DNA of 64,000 bases from assembly GCA_004123355.1 (NCBI GenBank), contig SCHM01000001.1, positions 5,200,001 to 5,264,000 of the forward strand, in the 5' to 3' direction. This document shows, piece by piece, positions 1 through 11,646 of the stretch (the first letter of the stretch is position 1; each line of letters begins with the position of its first letter). This stretch comes from Amphirosellinia nigrospora (taxonomy: Eukaryota > Ascomycota > Sordariomycetes > Xylariales > Xylariaceae). The notes beneath the pieces are model-generated. The model had not been told where the DNA came from. It was given only the letters and a program-made list of their open reading frames with translations, and searched no databases. Made by a program: the position numbers and the translations under genes.

Positions 1-532
1 CTACTCTAGTTATAAGCGAGACCAGGTTCCCTCGACTCTACACATTACCCCCTCGTAGGATGACTATAGACTAACTCTAATCTCATATTCCTCCGTATAG
101 AATCAATCTCACCCGCGAGATAACACCGATTCGGGCGATAAACTCCCACACCATCGACTTACATGCAGCACCTTTCCGTCTGGAACCAATAAGCGGCTTC
201 AATATCCTTCTGCCTGAAAAAGCCACTAGGCCTCCATATCACCGACACCCTGGACCACTTGATTACTTAGTTTCTTGGTATAGATCTGCCTAGAAATGAA
301 GGGGTAGAAATTAAGGTATAGATTTGATTTAGGCTGACGTATAACACTGCATAGTTGTAGCGATAAGTATCGGCTATGAGTATTAGATAGGCAGCAGGAG
401 GCAAGTTAGCTTTCCTGCAAGCTGGGCAAACTTTTAGAACGATAAACTACCTACTTTACATACTGGAGCTATAGTCAGTGACAACACGACTGTCAAAGTT
501 AACATCGACCTTGGAAACCTGAGTGATTCAAG
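1..532. other. Spacer upstream of the V-ATPase proteolipid gene
   Basis: No reading frame with recognisable protein similarity is seen. The right part presumably holds the promoter and 5' leader of the gene that starts at 533. I see no repeat or RNA gene. Confidence 0.5.
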
Positions 533-1455
533 ATGGAAAGGTATATTGATGCGCGTTGGTAAGTGAGTGGACAACGGGAACCTTGAGCCAACCCAACCCT
601 CTCACAAAAGACCCTCCATCAACTTGGACCTCCTCTTGCCAACTAATACTACTTGTTCCCAAATAGCCCCGTCTATGCCGTACTATCCGTCTCGAAGCAC
701 TACGTCAGCGCGAGCGACACCACCTCCCCACCCATCATGAACTGGCCTGGCTTATCTTACTTACACTGCCAAAACAGTCGTTCTTTGGAACGATGGGCTG
801 CGCTGCCTCGATTGTGTTCACCGTGATCGGGCATCTTACGGAACAGCGAAGTCGGCCGGGGCCATATTCTCCTCGGGAATCATCCGACCGGACCGGCTCA
901 TGCAGAACACGTAGGTACCTCTATACGGCGGATTTAAACAATCCCTATCAGACCTGTCTGTGATATTTATGTGTATGGGATATGACGAGAAGATGACTGA
1001 CAACCTACCTTTACATCTAGACTATGCGCAATCATGGCCCAGATCCTCTCTATCTACGGCCTCGTAGCAAGCGTCATCATCCAAGGCGACCTAGAAGAAA
1101 AGATGCCGCTCTACCAAGGCTTCATGCAGTTCTCGGCCGGGGTCTCGGTCGGGCTGTGCGGGCTCGCGGCCGGGTTCGCCATCGGTATCGTAGGGGATGC
1201 CGGCGGTAGGTTCCCCCCCCCCCCCCCCCCTTTTTTACAAAATAACCCGTAAAGCAATCCCTTCTAGATTTGGTACACTTCGGACTAATTTTGTACGATG
1301 GACGTAAAAGTCCGCGCCAGCACTCTGCAGCCGCGCTTGTACATCGGCATGGTCTTGATCCTGATCTTCGCCGAGGTCTTGGGACTCTACGGGTTGTGGT
1401 GTGCGTGCTGATGCTCACGAAATCGAAGCAGAACGTGACGCTGTGTGAATACTAA
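533..1455 (+). CDS. V-type H+-ATPase proteolipid subunit c (divergent Vma3-like)
   Basis: Proton-carrying subunit of the membrane Vo rotor of the vacuolar ATPase. Five exons fit GT-AG rules: 533-558, 667-679, 778-910, 1021-1205 and 1311-1455. The N-terminus reads [17 protein letters not shown], close to the CPVYAPFFG start of Vma3. Four membrane helices follow, with [15 protein letters not shown] in helix 3 and [11 protein letters not shown] in helix 4; the latter holds the essential proton-binding Glu. The loop after helix 1 ([13 protein letters not shown]) differs from the usual MGVMRPDLIMKN, so this may be an extra, divergent copy. Two single-base losses break the frame: in the G run at about 829-831 and at about 1395. 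Similarity continues in the next frame both times. The gene converges on snx41. Family assignment is firm; c versus c' is less so. Confidence 0.85.
1206..1310 (+). repeat. Homopolymer C18-T6 inside intron 4
   Basis: Intron 4 of the proteolipid gene contains 18 C (1213-1230) followed by 6 T (1231-1236), just after its 5' splice site. It works as an extreme polypyrimidine block and is a likely site of length error or polymorphism. Confidence 0.9.
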
Positions 1456-1875
1456 GCGACATAATCAATAGCAACAGCAGTGTCGGCGTTGAATAGAAGG
1501 GAAATGAGCAGAGGTTGAGAAACTGGGAACAAGTGTAAATGACTATAGAGAGTTGGCATCGTAGATGATGGGTGTGGCTTAAGTCTATTATTTCTAGTCG
1601 TTTTAACGAGAGAAACAGGGTCACGACGATAGATGAAAACGTAAACCGAGCCGTCATACTTAAATGGTAGGCGAGATGGGTTTGCACAGTTGTCCTACCC
1701 GCTGCGTTCTAAAATATATGCTGGGCGGCCCTCATGCTTGTCTTATTAACCTATCCATGCGAACCAAACTGAGCCATCTACACTACGATAATAAACAATG
1801 CGAGCCAAGGCGCCTCCGGAACGCCTATTATTTCGAACTATCCGTTGATGAGCATTTTTCTCGCCTAGGCATATT
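1456..1875. other. Convergent 3' spacer
   Basis: Lies between the 3' ends of the proteolipid gene (+) and snx41 (-). It should hold both 3' UTRs. No gene is seen. Confidence 0.5.
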
Positions 1876-4017
1876 CTATGCCTCGTCGATTTTTCAATCT
1901 CTGCTTTGGCCTCTTCCAAGTTTCCTTACTTTTCTTCGCCATTCGATTTGGCTTTTGGCATAAGCGAGCTAAAGGAGATTTGGTTAGATTCCATGTCTAA
2001 AAAAACAAAACCGATCGAACATGTCTTACCATATACCGTTTCAGATCATCTTCTTTTTCATTTTGAAACCTCTTGAGGTCTTGTAAGATGCTAGCACTTG
2101 CGGCTTTCACGTCTTGTGCTATTGCTATTTGAGCCTGCTCAAGTTGTTCGATGCTCTCTCGTGTCTTTCCAATAGTATCGCGCCGTGTCCTCTCGGGGTC
2201 CACGTCGGCAACACCTTGAATTGCATGACGAATTGGTCCAAAGATCTTGTTCGTAATAGAATTGCTACTAGCGACCTTTCTATGGGTTGGACTGGGAGCC
2301 GAACGCTCAGGGGCACCCACTTTTGCAGAAGGTGCAGAGGACATATCCCCGTGACTAGGGGGAAATCGGAATCGATAGAAGCGGTATCCTCGCCACTGCT
2401 CTCCTATGATGCGACGAGGTTTCCTTCATGCTCGATGATCTCCGTGGGGTTGGACGTGTTGGGTGTTTCCAATCTGCTGACTACTGCTAAGATAATGTTC
2501 AATTCGTTTCGCTTCAGCTTCACTGCTCTCTAATTGTTCGAGGAGTCCCTTTTTCTTCGCTAGGTCATCATTAGTCATCTCCTGCTGGACTCTCTTCAGA
2601 ACGCGATAGCGTAAAACGTTTCGAACGACGCCAGCAAATTGAGCATTTTCTCGCATAGGTTCCGCGAAATTGGCGCCAAGGGAACCAGAGAGCTCTTCGG
2701 TTGCGATATATGATGAGTCAGCGGCCTGGCCAACTCGCTCAATTGCGGCTGCGAGCGATGCCGAAGGCTCTGACAGCGCGAAAGCATTAAACTTGGCCCC
2801 GAGATCGGAAAGATCTGTAGCTAGTGCGCTCAGGTGACTAAGAGTACGACGATTGACCTTTTCCATAGGTCCCATCAAAGCATTCTCTAACTCTTTGATG
2901 GATGATTCGAAAGCGATGAAATAAGGATCCAAGTCGTGTTCAGACAAATCTCGGGCATCGGGGGGAAATCGACGTAATACCTGGGATGCGACCGTATTCG
3001 GGCCATCAAAGACGGGAGCCGGTGATGAATTCGCCGTGTTCTTCAACTTGGCCGAAGAGCCGGGCACTGGCAAATAAGCGTGCGCTGGGGTTGGATTCGC
3101 TGTGTCCAAAGGAGGCGCTTTGAGGATGGACTTGGGGATAGACGATAGTGGATGCGAATGGAGGACCTCATTCTGTTCTGCTGTTAGCATCGGACCTCAT
3201 GCCGAAGGAGTCAACGTGAACATACCCAGCTGACATTAGGATCCAAAAATCTCCACAAGAAGCCGTCTCTCTCACTTGGTCCATCCTTCGACATCGGTTT
3301 AGGAAGACAGCAAGCATGCGCTTGCGTAGTTCTATAATCTGCTGATCTTGCTTCGCATTGGTTGGGCTTGCGGCGTAATCCGCCATAGTATGCTTCTCTG
3401 GGATTGGGGGGATAATGAGCGTGGGGTGGAGCTTAGTTAAAGCATCACGTAGTGACGCAAATTCCGAGTATCGACGCCGGACTTCGAGATCCTAGATGTC
3501 CGTTTATGTGAGTGGAAACAAGCATGCAGTAGGGGAGAATGCGTACGCCAGTCCTTATAGTGTAGACAATAAATTTACCGCCGCTTTCCATGCTCTTGCC
3601 AGCATCGGTGATGAGGATGGGAAGCTCGGGGTTTTCGTAGAGTATTTGCTCGATACGGCTACCATAGCCACCAGGCTTCCTACGAGGGGTCGGTTGATTG
3701 AACTCATCGTCGCTTTCCGCATCACGGCCGTATGTCGGGGTGGTGGTGCATCCTCGCTTGTGGTGGATGGTGTGTTGGGGGTCTCGAAGCGCTGTAGGTC
3801 TGCGAACACCCAGTCAGGTTCAGCCTCGTCAGAAGAGTCGCCTAATTCCACGGTTTCCCACGTCACACTTTCGTCCCTAGATATCGAAGGAAACAATACG
3901 GCGGGACTTACAGTCGCGGGAGCTTGGGGAGGCGGGATTAGCAGATGATGATGTTATAGAATCCCGACGGTCGAAGCTCGTGCCGTAGGGGTTGTTATCC
4001 TCTTCGTCATTCCACAT
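1876..4017 (-). CDS. snx41: Sorting nexin Snx41
   Basis: PX-BAR protein that binds PtdIns3P on endosomes. It acts with Atg20/Snx4 in recycling and selective autophagy. The start MWNDEEDNNPYGTSFDR is the conserved N-terminus of fungal Snx41. The PX domain includes YTIRTG, the ligand stretch RRRYSEFASLR, LIIPPIPEKHT and LRKRMLAVFLNRC. The BAR/Vps5-like part includes FPPDARDLSEHDLDPYF, MEKVNRRTLSHLSAL, ESAQFAGVV-like FAGVVRNVLRYRVLK and, near the end, NKIFGPIRHAIQGV and KEDDLKRYM. Introns at 3492-3546 and 3173-3225 are clear, and one more lies near the 3' end. At least six single-base losses break the frame, for example in the run at 3737-3740, near 3266 and several between 1900 and 2400. All are followed by resumed similarity. 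Identification is secure. Confidence 0.93.
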
Positions 4018-5020
4018 TGTGAATAGCCGTCGCCGCCGAAACCCGTATCGTATACAGAGACGAGGAGCTAGTGAGAGCTAGTTACGACAACTTGAGGGCG
4101 AGGTTCAGAGCGCACTTTCGCCGATGGGTTGCGACACGGTTGTGGGCGAAGAGGCGGGGGAGGGGAGCAGGGCTACGTATGCTCATTAGGCTGCCGAAAT
4201 GGTCGTGTTTAGGTATAGGTTACGCTGGGCCGTTAATGTCCAGGTCTTGTAGATTGGAGATGCTCGACCGTAGCTCGTAGTTCGTAGTGTCTGACTGGAA
4301 AATGCATGCGCCGCTATGGATGGTGATGTTCATGCCGGAAGCTTGGGAGCCTAGGGAGACCAAGGTACCCAATTAAGCAAAGTGGGATCAGAGAGCTCTT
4401 GTCCGGTACTGCGTCATGCTCCTGCTCTCGTTGTTCTGGGGCCTACGCCTCACGTGATCCACTATCAGCAATTGACATAAGCTTACAGGTGAGACTATCT
4501 GTACCTAGCTTGTAGTGCTATTTTCCACATACCTAGGGTACCTTGGTACCTGCTATTGCCTCTAGGTATGCCTACCCATGCAAATGGGAGCTTTTGAATA
4601 TGATGATCTTGTGAAAACACCTATGTATCATTGTGGACTTGAAATCCTTCATTCCTATAGCTAGGCCCGCAGCGTACAGAAATCCCGTGGGAAAACATGT
4701 GCTATGAAGACATCGGTATTGTGCTACTTTAGGTATGAACCAAAGTCTACCTAACGGCCGACAACGCAGTAAAGAGTTCACATTTCGCGAAGCAAAACAT
4801 ATTAAAACTCTCTGCAATGCGAAAAGCTGAAACCCTCATTGACCTAGTCAGTAACCGAGAGTACGCATTCGCTGTCATAAACACCACAACTCCAATGGAC
4901 GACTCCCAAACCATTTCTAGTGGCGCGTTATTTGGACACTCGAGTTGTATACCGAAGCATAACAACCGAGTACCTATATAAATGGTGTCAGGACCTAAAA
5001 CGGAAGACTTAGAGGGAAAA
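4018..5020. other. Spacer upstream of snx41
   Basis: About 1 kb without supportable genes, between the snx41 start and the 3' end of the transporter. It contains repeated TACCTAGG/GGTACC-type motifs around 4540-4570. It likely holds the snx41 promoter. Confidence 0.5.
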
Positions 5021-6253
5021 TTAGATAACATACGAGATGATGCCGCTTATCGCAATAAAAACACCAAGGATGGATTTGTCTCCTACCGACCTGCCAGAGG
5101 TAACCCAACCAAGAGCGACAATGAGGCAGGTCTTGAGATGGCCACCACTGTGCTCGATACTGGTCCCGTTTGGCCAATGATGAAGAATTGCGACAGATTA
5201 ATCAACGCAGCAAACACACCAGACTAGGCCACGGTTAGTCATTGTGCTGGACAACGTGATCATCTCATAGACTCACCATTAGAATCATAAGCCACCGATT
5301 CAGGGGGACCAGAGACCAGGTAGGAAAAGTGTCGACAAAGGGAATCACATAAAGCAAGAGAAATGCCGAGACTGGTGCCTGGTTGAGCAAAAGCTGCATA
5401 CTTGAAATCTGAAGTTTTCGCTGATAGCTTTTGATCCATACCGTGTACAGTGAAGATGCAAAAATACCAGCGAAGGCAAAAAATACGCCTATGCTGGAGG
5501 TTGTCTTGACATTAGCATCGTCTGCAGGTAGTGAGTCGTAGTACGAGACGGCGCCAACTCCCAGGCAAGCAGGGACAAGGGCCATAACAGCATTCCGAGG
5601 CAGCATAGTACGATATAGAAAGAAATCCATAGTGGCGACGGTAGGGGTGAGCAGGATACGGGCCACCTGATAGAAGGTGATAGAAGAGTACGCTAGTGAT
5701 AGGTTTGGCAGAATCACGTTCAGCGACATGGCTATGGAGAGGGGGATAACTCCGGGATAGTCGTTCTCCGTGGAACGAAGTAGGAAAATTGAGTCGTGAG
5801 AGGGTATACAAGAGCAGCCAGGTCATGAAGAAGTGGAATGCCGCAAATGTCAACTGCGCCAGTTTCAACGATGGGTCGGAGAAGATGGCTTTGTTCGTAA
5901 AGACCTAGGCCGCGAGCATTAGCTAGGCGCAGTTTCGCCTCAATCAGTGAGGAAGTAGAATAGAGCCTACAATCCCAATAGTAGCCAGCGTGTTCACTGA
6001 GATCCAGAAGGAAGCCCGGACAATGCCATTTTGCGCAGGCGGTTCTGGGACGGGATGCTCTATCATGTCCTTCTCTAGTAACGCCTCTTCCAGCTCGTTC
6101 TGACGTCATATCATCATCTTCTACATGATTGCGAGAGGACATTCGACTGCTGTCCAACTCGTCATAGCTGTTGGCTCTCTCGTTATCGGCCCGGCTGTTT
6201 GTTCGCGAAGATGCAGCCGAAGCGCTTAGGCCATGGCTGTGGGGGTAGCTCAT
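5021..6253 (-). CDS. Triose-phosphate/nucleotide-sugar transporter family membrane protein (SLC35E-like)
   Basis: Drug/metabolite transporter superfamily carrier expected in the Golgi or ER membrane; substrate unknown. An N-terminal cytosolic Ser-rich tail of about 70 residues begins MSYPHSHGLSAS. Helices follow, with NTLATIGIV at the first, then FTNKAIFSDPSLKLAQLTFAAFHF, an internal FYQVARILLTPTVA, and the family-typical C-terminal GQTGPVSSTVVGHLKT and GVFIAISGIISYV. Introns lie after NTLATIGI (donor near 5969) and at about 5274-5225 ahead of SGVFAALINLSQFF. The frame is broken by single-base losses, for example in the G run of VVGHLKT and before VIPLSIAMSLN. The TAA at 5021-5023 is the first stop after the last helix; homologues usually run a few residues further, so the exact end is uncertain. 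Confidence 0.8.
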
Positions 6254-8526
6254 AATGAATCAAGACCAGCATGAGATATCATTAAGGTCGAGCCGTAAGG
6301 AGCGTGGATTGCAGAACAGGTGCTCGCGTCTAGAAAATAAGCCGGCCGTGGAATTAGATGCTTAAATAGGGCACACAACTTCTCAGGTGAGCGTACTCGA
6401 ACGGCATTGGGACTAGACAGCGAAGAAAGTGATTTTAAGGCTAGAATTCTAAACATATACGAGGAGGCATTGGAGATATCAACGAATTTATTAATGAGGT
6501 TAATCGGTTGAGTCGATCTAAAAGAGCTATGTGCTATTGGATGAGTGAATGTAGAGCGCCTTGTCTGGTCAATACCCATACCTCATAGCAATTCAGATCT
6601 TACTTAGATTGATATGTACAAGTAGGTATGGACAGCAGGCACAGCTCAGCGTTCTGCTCATTGGGTATCTACAGCAGGTAGGCACCTAGGTGGGACGGTA
6701 TCCACCCAGCCGCTAGTGACGGCGCGTCTGGTAGGTATAAGTACTCCGTACAGTACTTTCTTTTTCGCAAAGACATCAGGGTTCCCCGCGTGGTCTCTCT
6801 CCGTGACAGTGTCTAATCGCGGCCGCCCAATGCGGAACGGAACGGCTGTGGCGCACCTACAGTAGAATACTGATCTGAGACTTTGAGACTGCAAGGTTGC
6901 CTGATAAACGGCCCGGCTATGGACGGACAACCCGATTTGCATTGGATGTGCATATTCTTGGGGTTACCTACAGGCACCCATAGCCGACAATGTCTCAAAA
7001 TGCTACGTTGTTTACTCTATATACATATAAATGGTGTGTTGATAGGTTTGACAAGGGAACACAACGCATTACTCTACCTTCCCTGAGTGCAACAGCGCAG
7101 AATGGTAATTCTTACCTCACCGAGTGATTCAGAACAATGACTGACTTACGTGGTGACTCAGGTAGGTAAGTAATTGCGGCGCTGGGGACCTTGGGTTGGT
7201 GGTACCTTCAGTACTTAGCATGCAAGTTGTAAACTTGGGGATCCGGTTTGAAGAGACGTCTCCAGGTCTATCCACTCATTAATGTGGTAGACTAACCTTA
7301 GAATAAACAGATCCAGCCCAGCAGATCTAACGTTCAGCCCCCATTCGGGGCTGCATCTCAGCTTCAGCCCTATTATATAAGTTCTTGGCAGGGCGCTGGC
7401 ATAAGTAGAGTATACCCGCAATAGAGCCAACGCCATGTTTATAATAATACTAAGACTGCTGGGCTACCTTACACTTGAGTAAAGTATCGGGAGGTAGCTA
7501 CACGAGCGTACAGGAGGCACACCTCCTGTGATGCCATTAAGCGATCAGATTACGTACGTACGTAAGTAAATAGAGTTGGACAAACCCCTTTTTTTGCTTT
7601 ATTGCTATGGGTGTTACTGTTGCGTCGACATACGTTCAATGGTACTACTACCTTGAGGTAGGTGTTGCACACGAGTATTTAAAAATACGGTGACCTAAAC
7701 TCGACATCATAGTGATCTTAGGCGTGAGTTTGCTTGTTTAAAAAAAAAAAAGAAGTATCAAGACACCACGTTGCGTGCCGTTAGAGTCAAGGAGATGCTA
7801 GTACATTGGAACATGGTACTTATAGGTACGTAAGCCCGTGCGTGCGTGCGTGGGGGGGGCTCTGAAATGCTGTCGACGACCTACTGCAGGTACAGCATTA
7901 TTGGCCATTGGTGGAGTGAACAATGAATGACCAAGCTTTTAACCTGCCATTAATCTCGACTACCCAAGGTACCTAAGCTCCGCGAAAGCTACCTACTCAC
8001 TAAAGTGTCTATTTACACGACAGTCACTCATTGAATACTTCCGTCTTTAGGCAGTCGCTTGCCAACAAGTGCGCGCAAAGTCCTGCCTCGCAAAACGATT
8101 GAAGTTACATGTAAGCGTCGAGATGCCCTGGATCGGTCTCATTTGGAACGGCCGAGCCTGACTATCAATGCGTCATATTTTGCGATTCTTCAACGTAAAA
8201 CATTGACCTGGGCCGTTGCGAATCTATTATAATATCACCTCACTTCTAATCCGCGTGAAACAAGCCAAATTTCTTCCCCCTTGTTGTACGTTGCACGTTG
8301 CAGCGTACCCGGGTGATCGGCATCTGGACATCTGTCTCCGGGGCACTCCGCCAAGCCAACTTAACGTGCCAAACGAGGATCTTCACTCACCACGTTCTTT
8401 TCGTCGGCGTGTTACCAACGCCCTCTTTTAAACCTCGCCGTGTGCTCTTCCACAGCGAGACGCCGGGAAGCTCTCTCACTTTATCCACTCACTCAGGTGG
8501 TATTATACAACATTACCTTCTCTACT
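6254..8526. other. Long spacer, divergent promoters
   Basis: 2.3 kb between the transporter start (-) and the dehydratase start (+), with no supportable gene. It contains short simple repeats: ACGT repeats near 7553-7566, GTGC repeats plus a G run near 7838-7859, and an A-run near 7740-7751. TAGGTA motifs are scattered through it. It presumably carries both promoters. Confidence 0.5.
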
Positions 8527-9942
8527 ATGACGGCCTCGGCCCAGACAAACAGCACCAACGGGGTGCAAGGTAAGCAGAGGATCTTCTGATCCCGGTTTTC
8601 CTTAGCTAATGTGTCTTGTCTTAGGTGCAGCGGCACCAAACGGAAAGAAGTCAAGTCGGTTCTTCAATGACTATGGGGTCTGGAAAGAGGCACCTGTTCT
8701 GATCGGCTCCACCAAATTTGAGCCCTTAGCTGAAGTAAAAAACATAATGATTACAGGAGGCGCCGGCTTTATGTGAGTTAGGCTGACCAGCTTCGGCCAC
8801 AAAAACTAACGACATTCTCAGTGCTTGTTGGCTAGTTCGACATCTCACGTTGACCTATCCACAAGCTTACAATATTGTTTCTTTCGATAAGCTGGATTAC
8901 TGTTCCTCGCTGAACAACACACGTATCCTGAACGACAAGCGAAACTTCACTTTTTATCATGGAGACGTCACAAACCCATCTGAGGTTCTTGATTGCATAG
9001 AACGTTACAGCATTGATACTATCTTCCATTTCGCGGCTCAATCGCATGTCGACTTAAGCTTCGGCAACTCTTACGGCTTTACACACACTAATGTGTATGG
9101 CACCCATGTCATGCTAGAGAGTGCAAAGAAGGTTGGCATCAAACGATTCATTCATGTCTCAACTGACGAAGTCTATGGTGAGGTCAAAGACGGCGACGAC
9201 GACCTCCCAGAGACAAGCATTCTTGCTCCAACCAATCCATATGCCGCGAGCAAGGCTGCTGCCGAAATGCTGGTTTACTCTTACATGAAGAGCTTCAAGC
9301 TTCCGGTCATCACCGTCAGAAGCAACAATGTATATGGCCCTCACCAATATCCCGAGAGTAAGTATTTAATACTACGGAATTTCTAGTCATTGAGTAAACT
9401 TACTTACCTACCCACAGAAATCATCCCTAAATTCACTTGCTTGCTAAATCGCAAACGACCTGCCGTTTTACACGGCGATGGCAGCCCTACGCGAAGATAC
9501 CTCTTTGCGGGCGACGCGGCTGACGCATTTGATACGATATTGCATAAAGGCACTATCGGGCAGGTTTACAATGTAGGATCTTACGATGAGATCTCTAACA
9601 TTGATTTGTGCAGAATGATACTGAAAGAAATGGGTATCGCCCACGAGGACCCATCAGAGTTCAGCAAATGGATCAAGTATACACATGATCGTCCTTTCAA
9701 CGACCACCGCTATGCTGTAGACGGGACCAAACTTCGTCAACTAGGCTGGGAACAGAAAACAAGCTTCCCGAGGGCCTCAAGGTTACGGTAGAGTGGTATA
9801 AGCGTTTCGGGAGGAATGGTGGGGCGACATTAGCAAAGTGCTCAGCCCTTTCCCAATCGTCATTGAGACCGAGGTGCACTCTGATAAGGAAGAGATCTGT
9901 GACGAGCCACCATCATCTAAGAAGCGAAAGGTCTCAGGTTGA
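8527..9942 (+). CDS. NDP-glucose 4,6-dehydratase (RmlB/UG4,6-Dh-like, UDP-rhamnose pathway)
   Basis: Extended short-chain dehydrogenase that converts NDP-glucose to the 4-keto-6-deoxy sugar. In Botrytis and Magnaporthe the corresponding enzyme acts on UDP-glucose in UDP-rhamnose synthesis. Exons are 8527-8569, 8625-8772, 8822-9357 and 9418-9942. The NAD-binding motif GGAGFI spans the second intron. The active-site stretch HVSTDEVYGEV gives Thr-Asp-Glu, and YAASKAAAEM gives the Tyr-x3-Lys pair, followed by VRSNNVYGPHQYPEK and GDGSPTRRYLF. Two single-base losses (about 9777 and 9810) shift the last part, where LKVTVEWYKRFGEEWWGD continues in the next frame. The tail ends SSKKRKVSG, which resembles a monopartite nuclear-localisation motif and is not part of the enzyme fold. 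Family is firm; nucleotide preference is inferred. Confidence 0.88.
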
Positions 9943-11646
9943 CTATTGTGAGGGCACTTTTTTGTGAAGGCTGACGCGTACTTGTCTCTGTCGTGTATTA
10001 CTAAATGAGTTTACGTTCAAGATACCCGGGGTAATGGGGGCCAAGAATGGCCAGTAGATAGCAAGGATGGAGCTTCCACTTAGACGAGATACTCATTTAT
10101 ATTGAGTGAGGCGAATGCTTTCGGCGGTTGCTTTATAACCATAGCATCAACATTTGCATCAGCATACTATGATAGCCTATCTGTACCTATCTAGCCGTGG
10201 CATTATGACGAGTACACAAGAGACCTATTCAGCTAAGAATTGTATCCCATCAACATACAACCTAAGTTAATATACCCTGATTTCGGTAACAGCTTTCAAT
10301 TTCACCTTACTTCTGAAGAGCGCTTTAAAGTGAAGCGACAACTTTACTATGATCCCTGAGAAAGATACTGCGCCGAAGAAATTGAGTTATCAAGTTCTAC
10401 CTAGCCGAGTCGCATCCCTGCGATAGTTCGCTTCTTGATCTATAGTACCGTATTAGCAGTATTGCGCAGCACTAGCGAGTACGTATCCATACATACTGTA
10501 GATAGGCTTGACGTCTATTAATAGTAAATGCTGGATTGGCTCAAGATGCTCAACGATAATAGTGATTGTTATAAGGCCATGTAAGAAGAGTAGCAAGTAG
10601 CAAAAGCAGACGCTTGGGACCCCTGGATATGATGGTGTCAGTGACTGCTTCTAGGTTCCCGTGCCGGGTCCGGCCAATCTCCTCGCAACTCACACTTGCC
10701 AGAATTTTATTGTTAGAAGCTTGTCTAATGTGCTCTTAGGATGCAAGTTGGTTCTCTTTGACTGAATACAGCTCAATGAAGTATCATGATTGATTAAAGC
10801 TTCTGGTAGTGTACTAGGCGCAAAGTAAGTACACCTTTCTACTTGTATGGTATAGCGCCAATGTGCTGGCGTGCGATTAGGTATAGTGTGGTTTCGGCTA
10901 GGCCATATTTGGGCCCCGACCAAGCTTTTTTCATTTTTCATAGGTTAGGTAGGCTTGACAATCCACGACAGGGGCTTTTATTGGTCCCGAAACAGGCTCC
11001 CAAGGAAAGGTGTGCTGCATGTCGCCCATCACTGGTGGTTTTGTGGCTTTGGTAGGTGATCAGGCGATGCTACCCTCCCCTGCACTTACACAGCACTCGC
11101 AGCATTCTTTTCCCTCTTCGCAGGCAGTGTACAACACCTGATTAGCAGCGCGCCCGGTTCTCGCCCGAGGCCTGCCACGCCTACACTAAGTAAGTAGGTA
11201 CCTAAGTACACTACACTACCTACGGTACCATGCTTACCATGCCTGCCATGCTCGGTCTCGACCAATCGCTAGCCTCGAGCTGAATGCGAACTCCTTCGTT
11301 CCAGTGCACCCCGACACCATCGCCATCGCCAGTTGTTCAGACTCATCTCTCGACTTACACATCGCACCTGCGCCTTGATTCGCCGGGGATAGACCGACAC
11401 AAGCCTTTGCTGCTTTGACTCTCGGCTTCGATTCTTCTTACCGACCTACGTTTCCTCCCCTAGGCTGTCTTTCTATGAGGTGACGGCGTGCTGCCCGCCA
11501 TCACATCATGGGATCGAGCACAAAGCACAAAAATCGACGGGATTTAGCGCACCGGCAGGATACAGGATCAGTGTTGCTGCTCCAGGAGCGGTAGTGCTAT
11601 CCAGTCGTAGCCGGAGCCGAAACTCGGCCATTACAACACGCCCAAC
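9943..11646. other. Spacer and long leader upstream of the methyltransferase gene
   Basis: 1.7 kb without a recognisable gene. From about 11100 the sequence becomes C/T-rich with a TAGGTACCTAAG cluster near 11194-11230, as expected of a fungal promoter and 5' leader. Confidence 0.45.
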
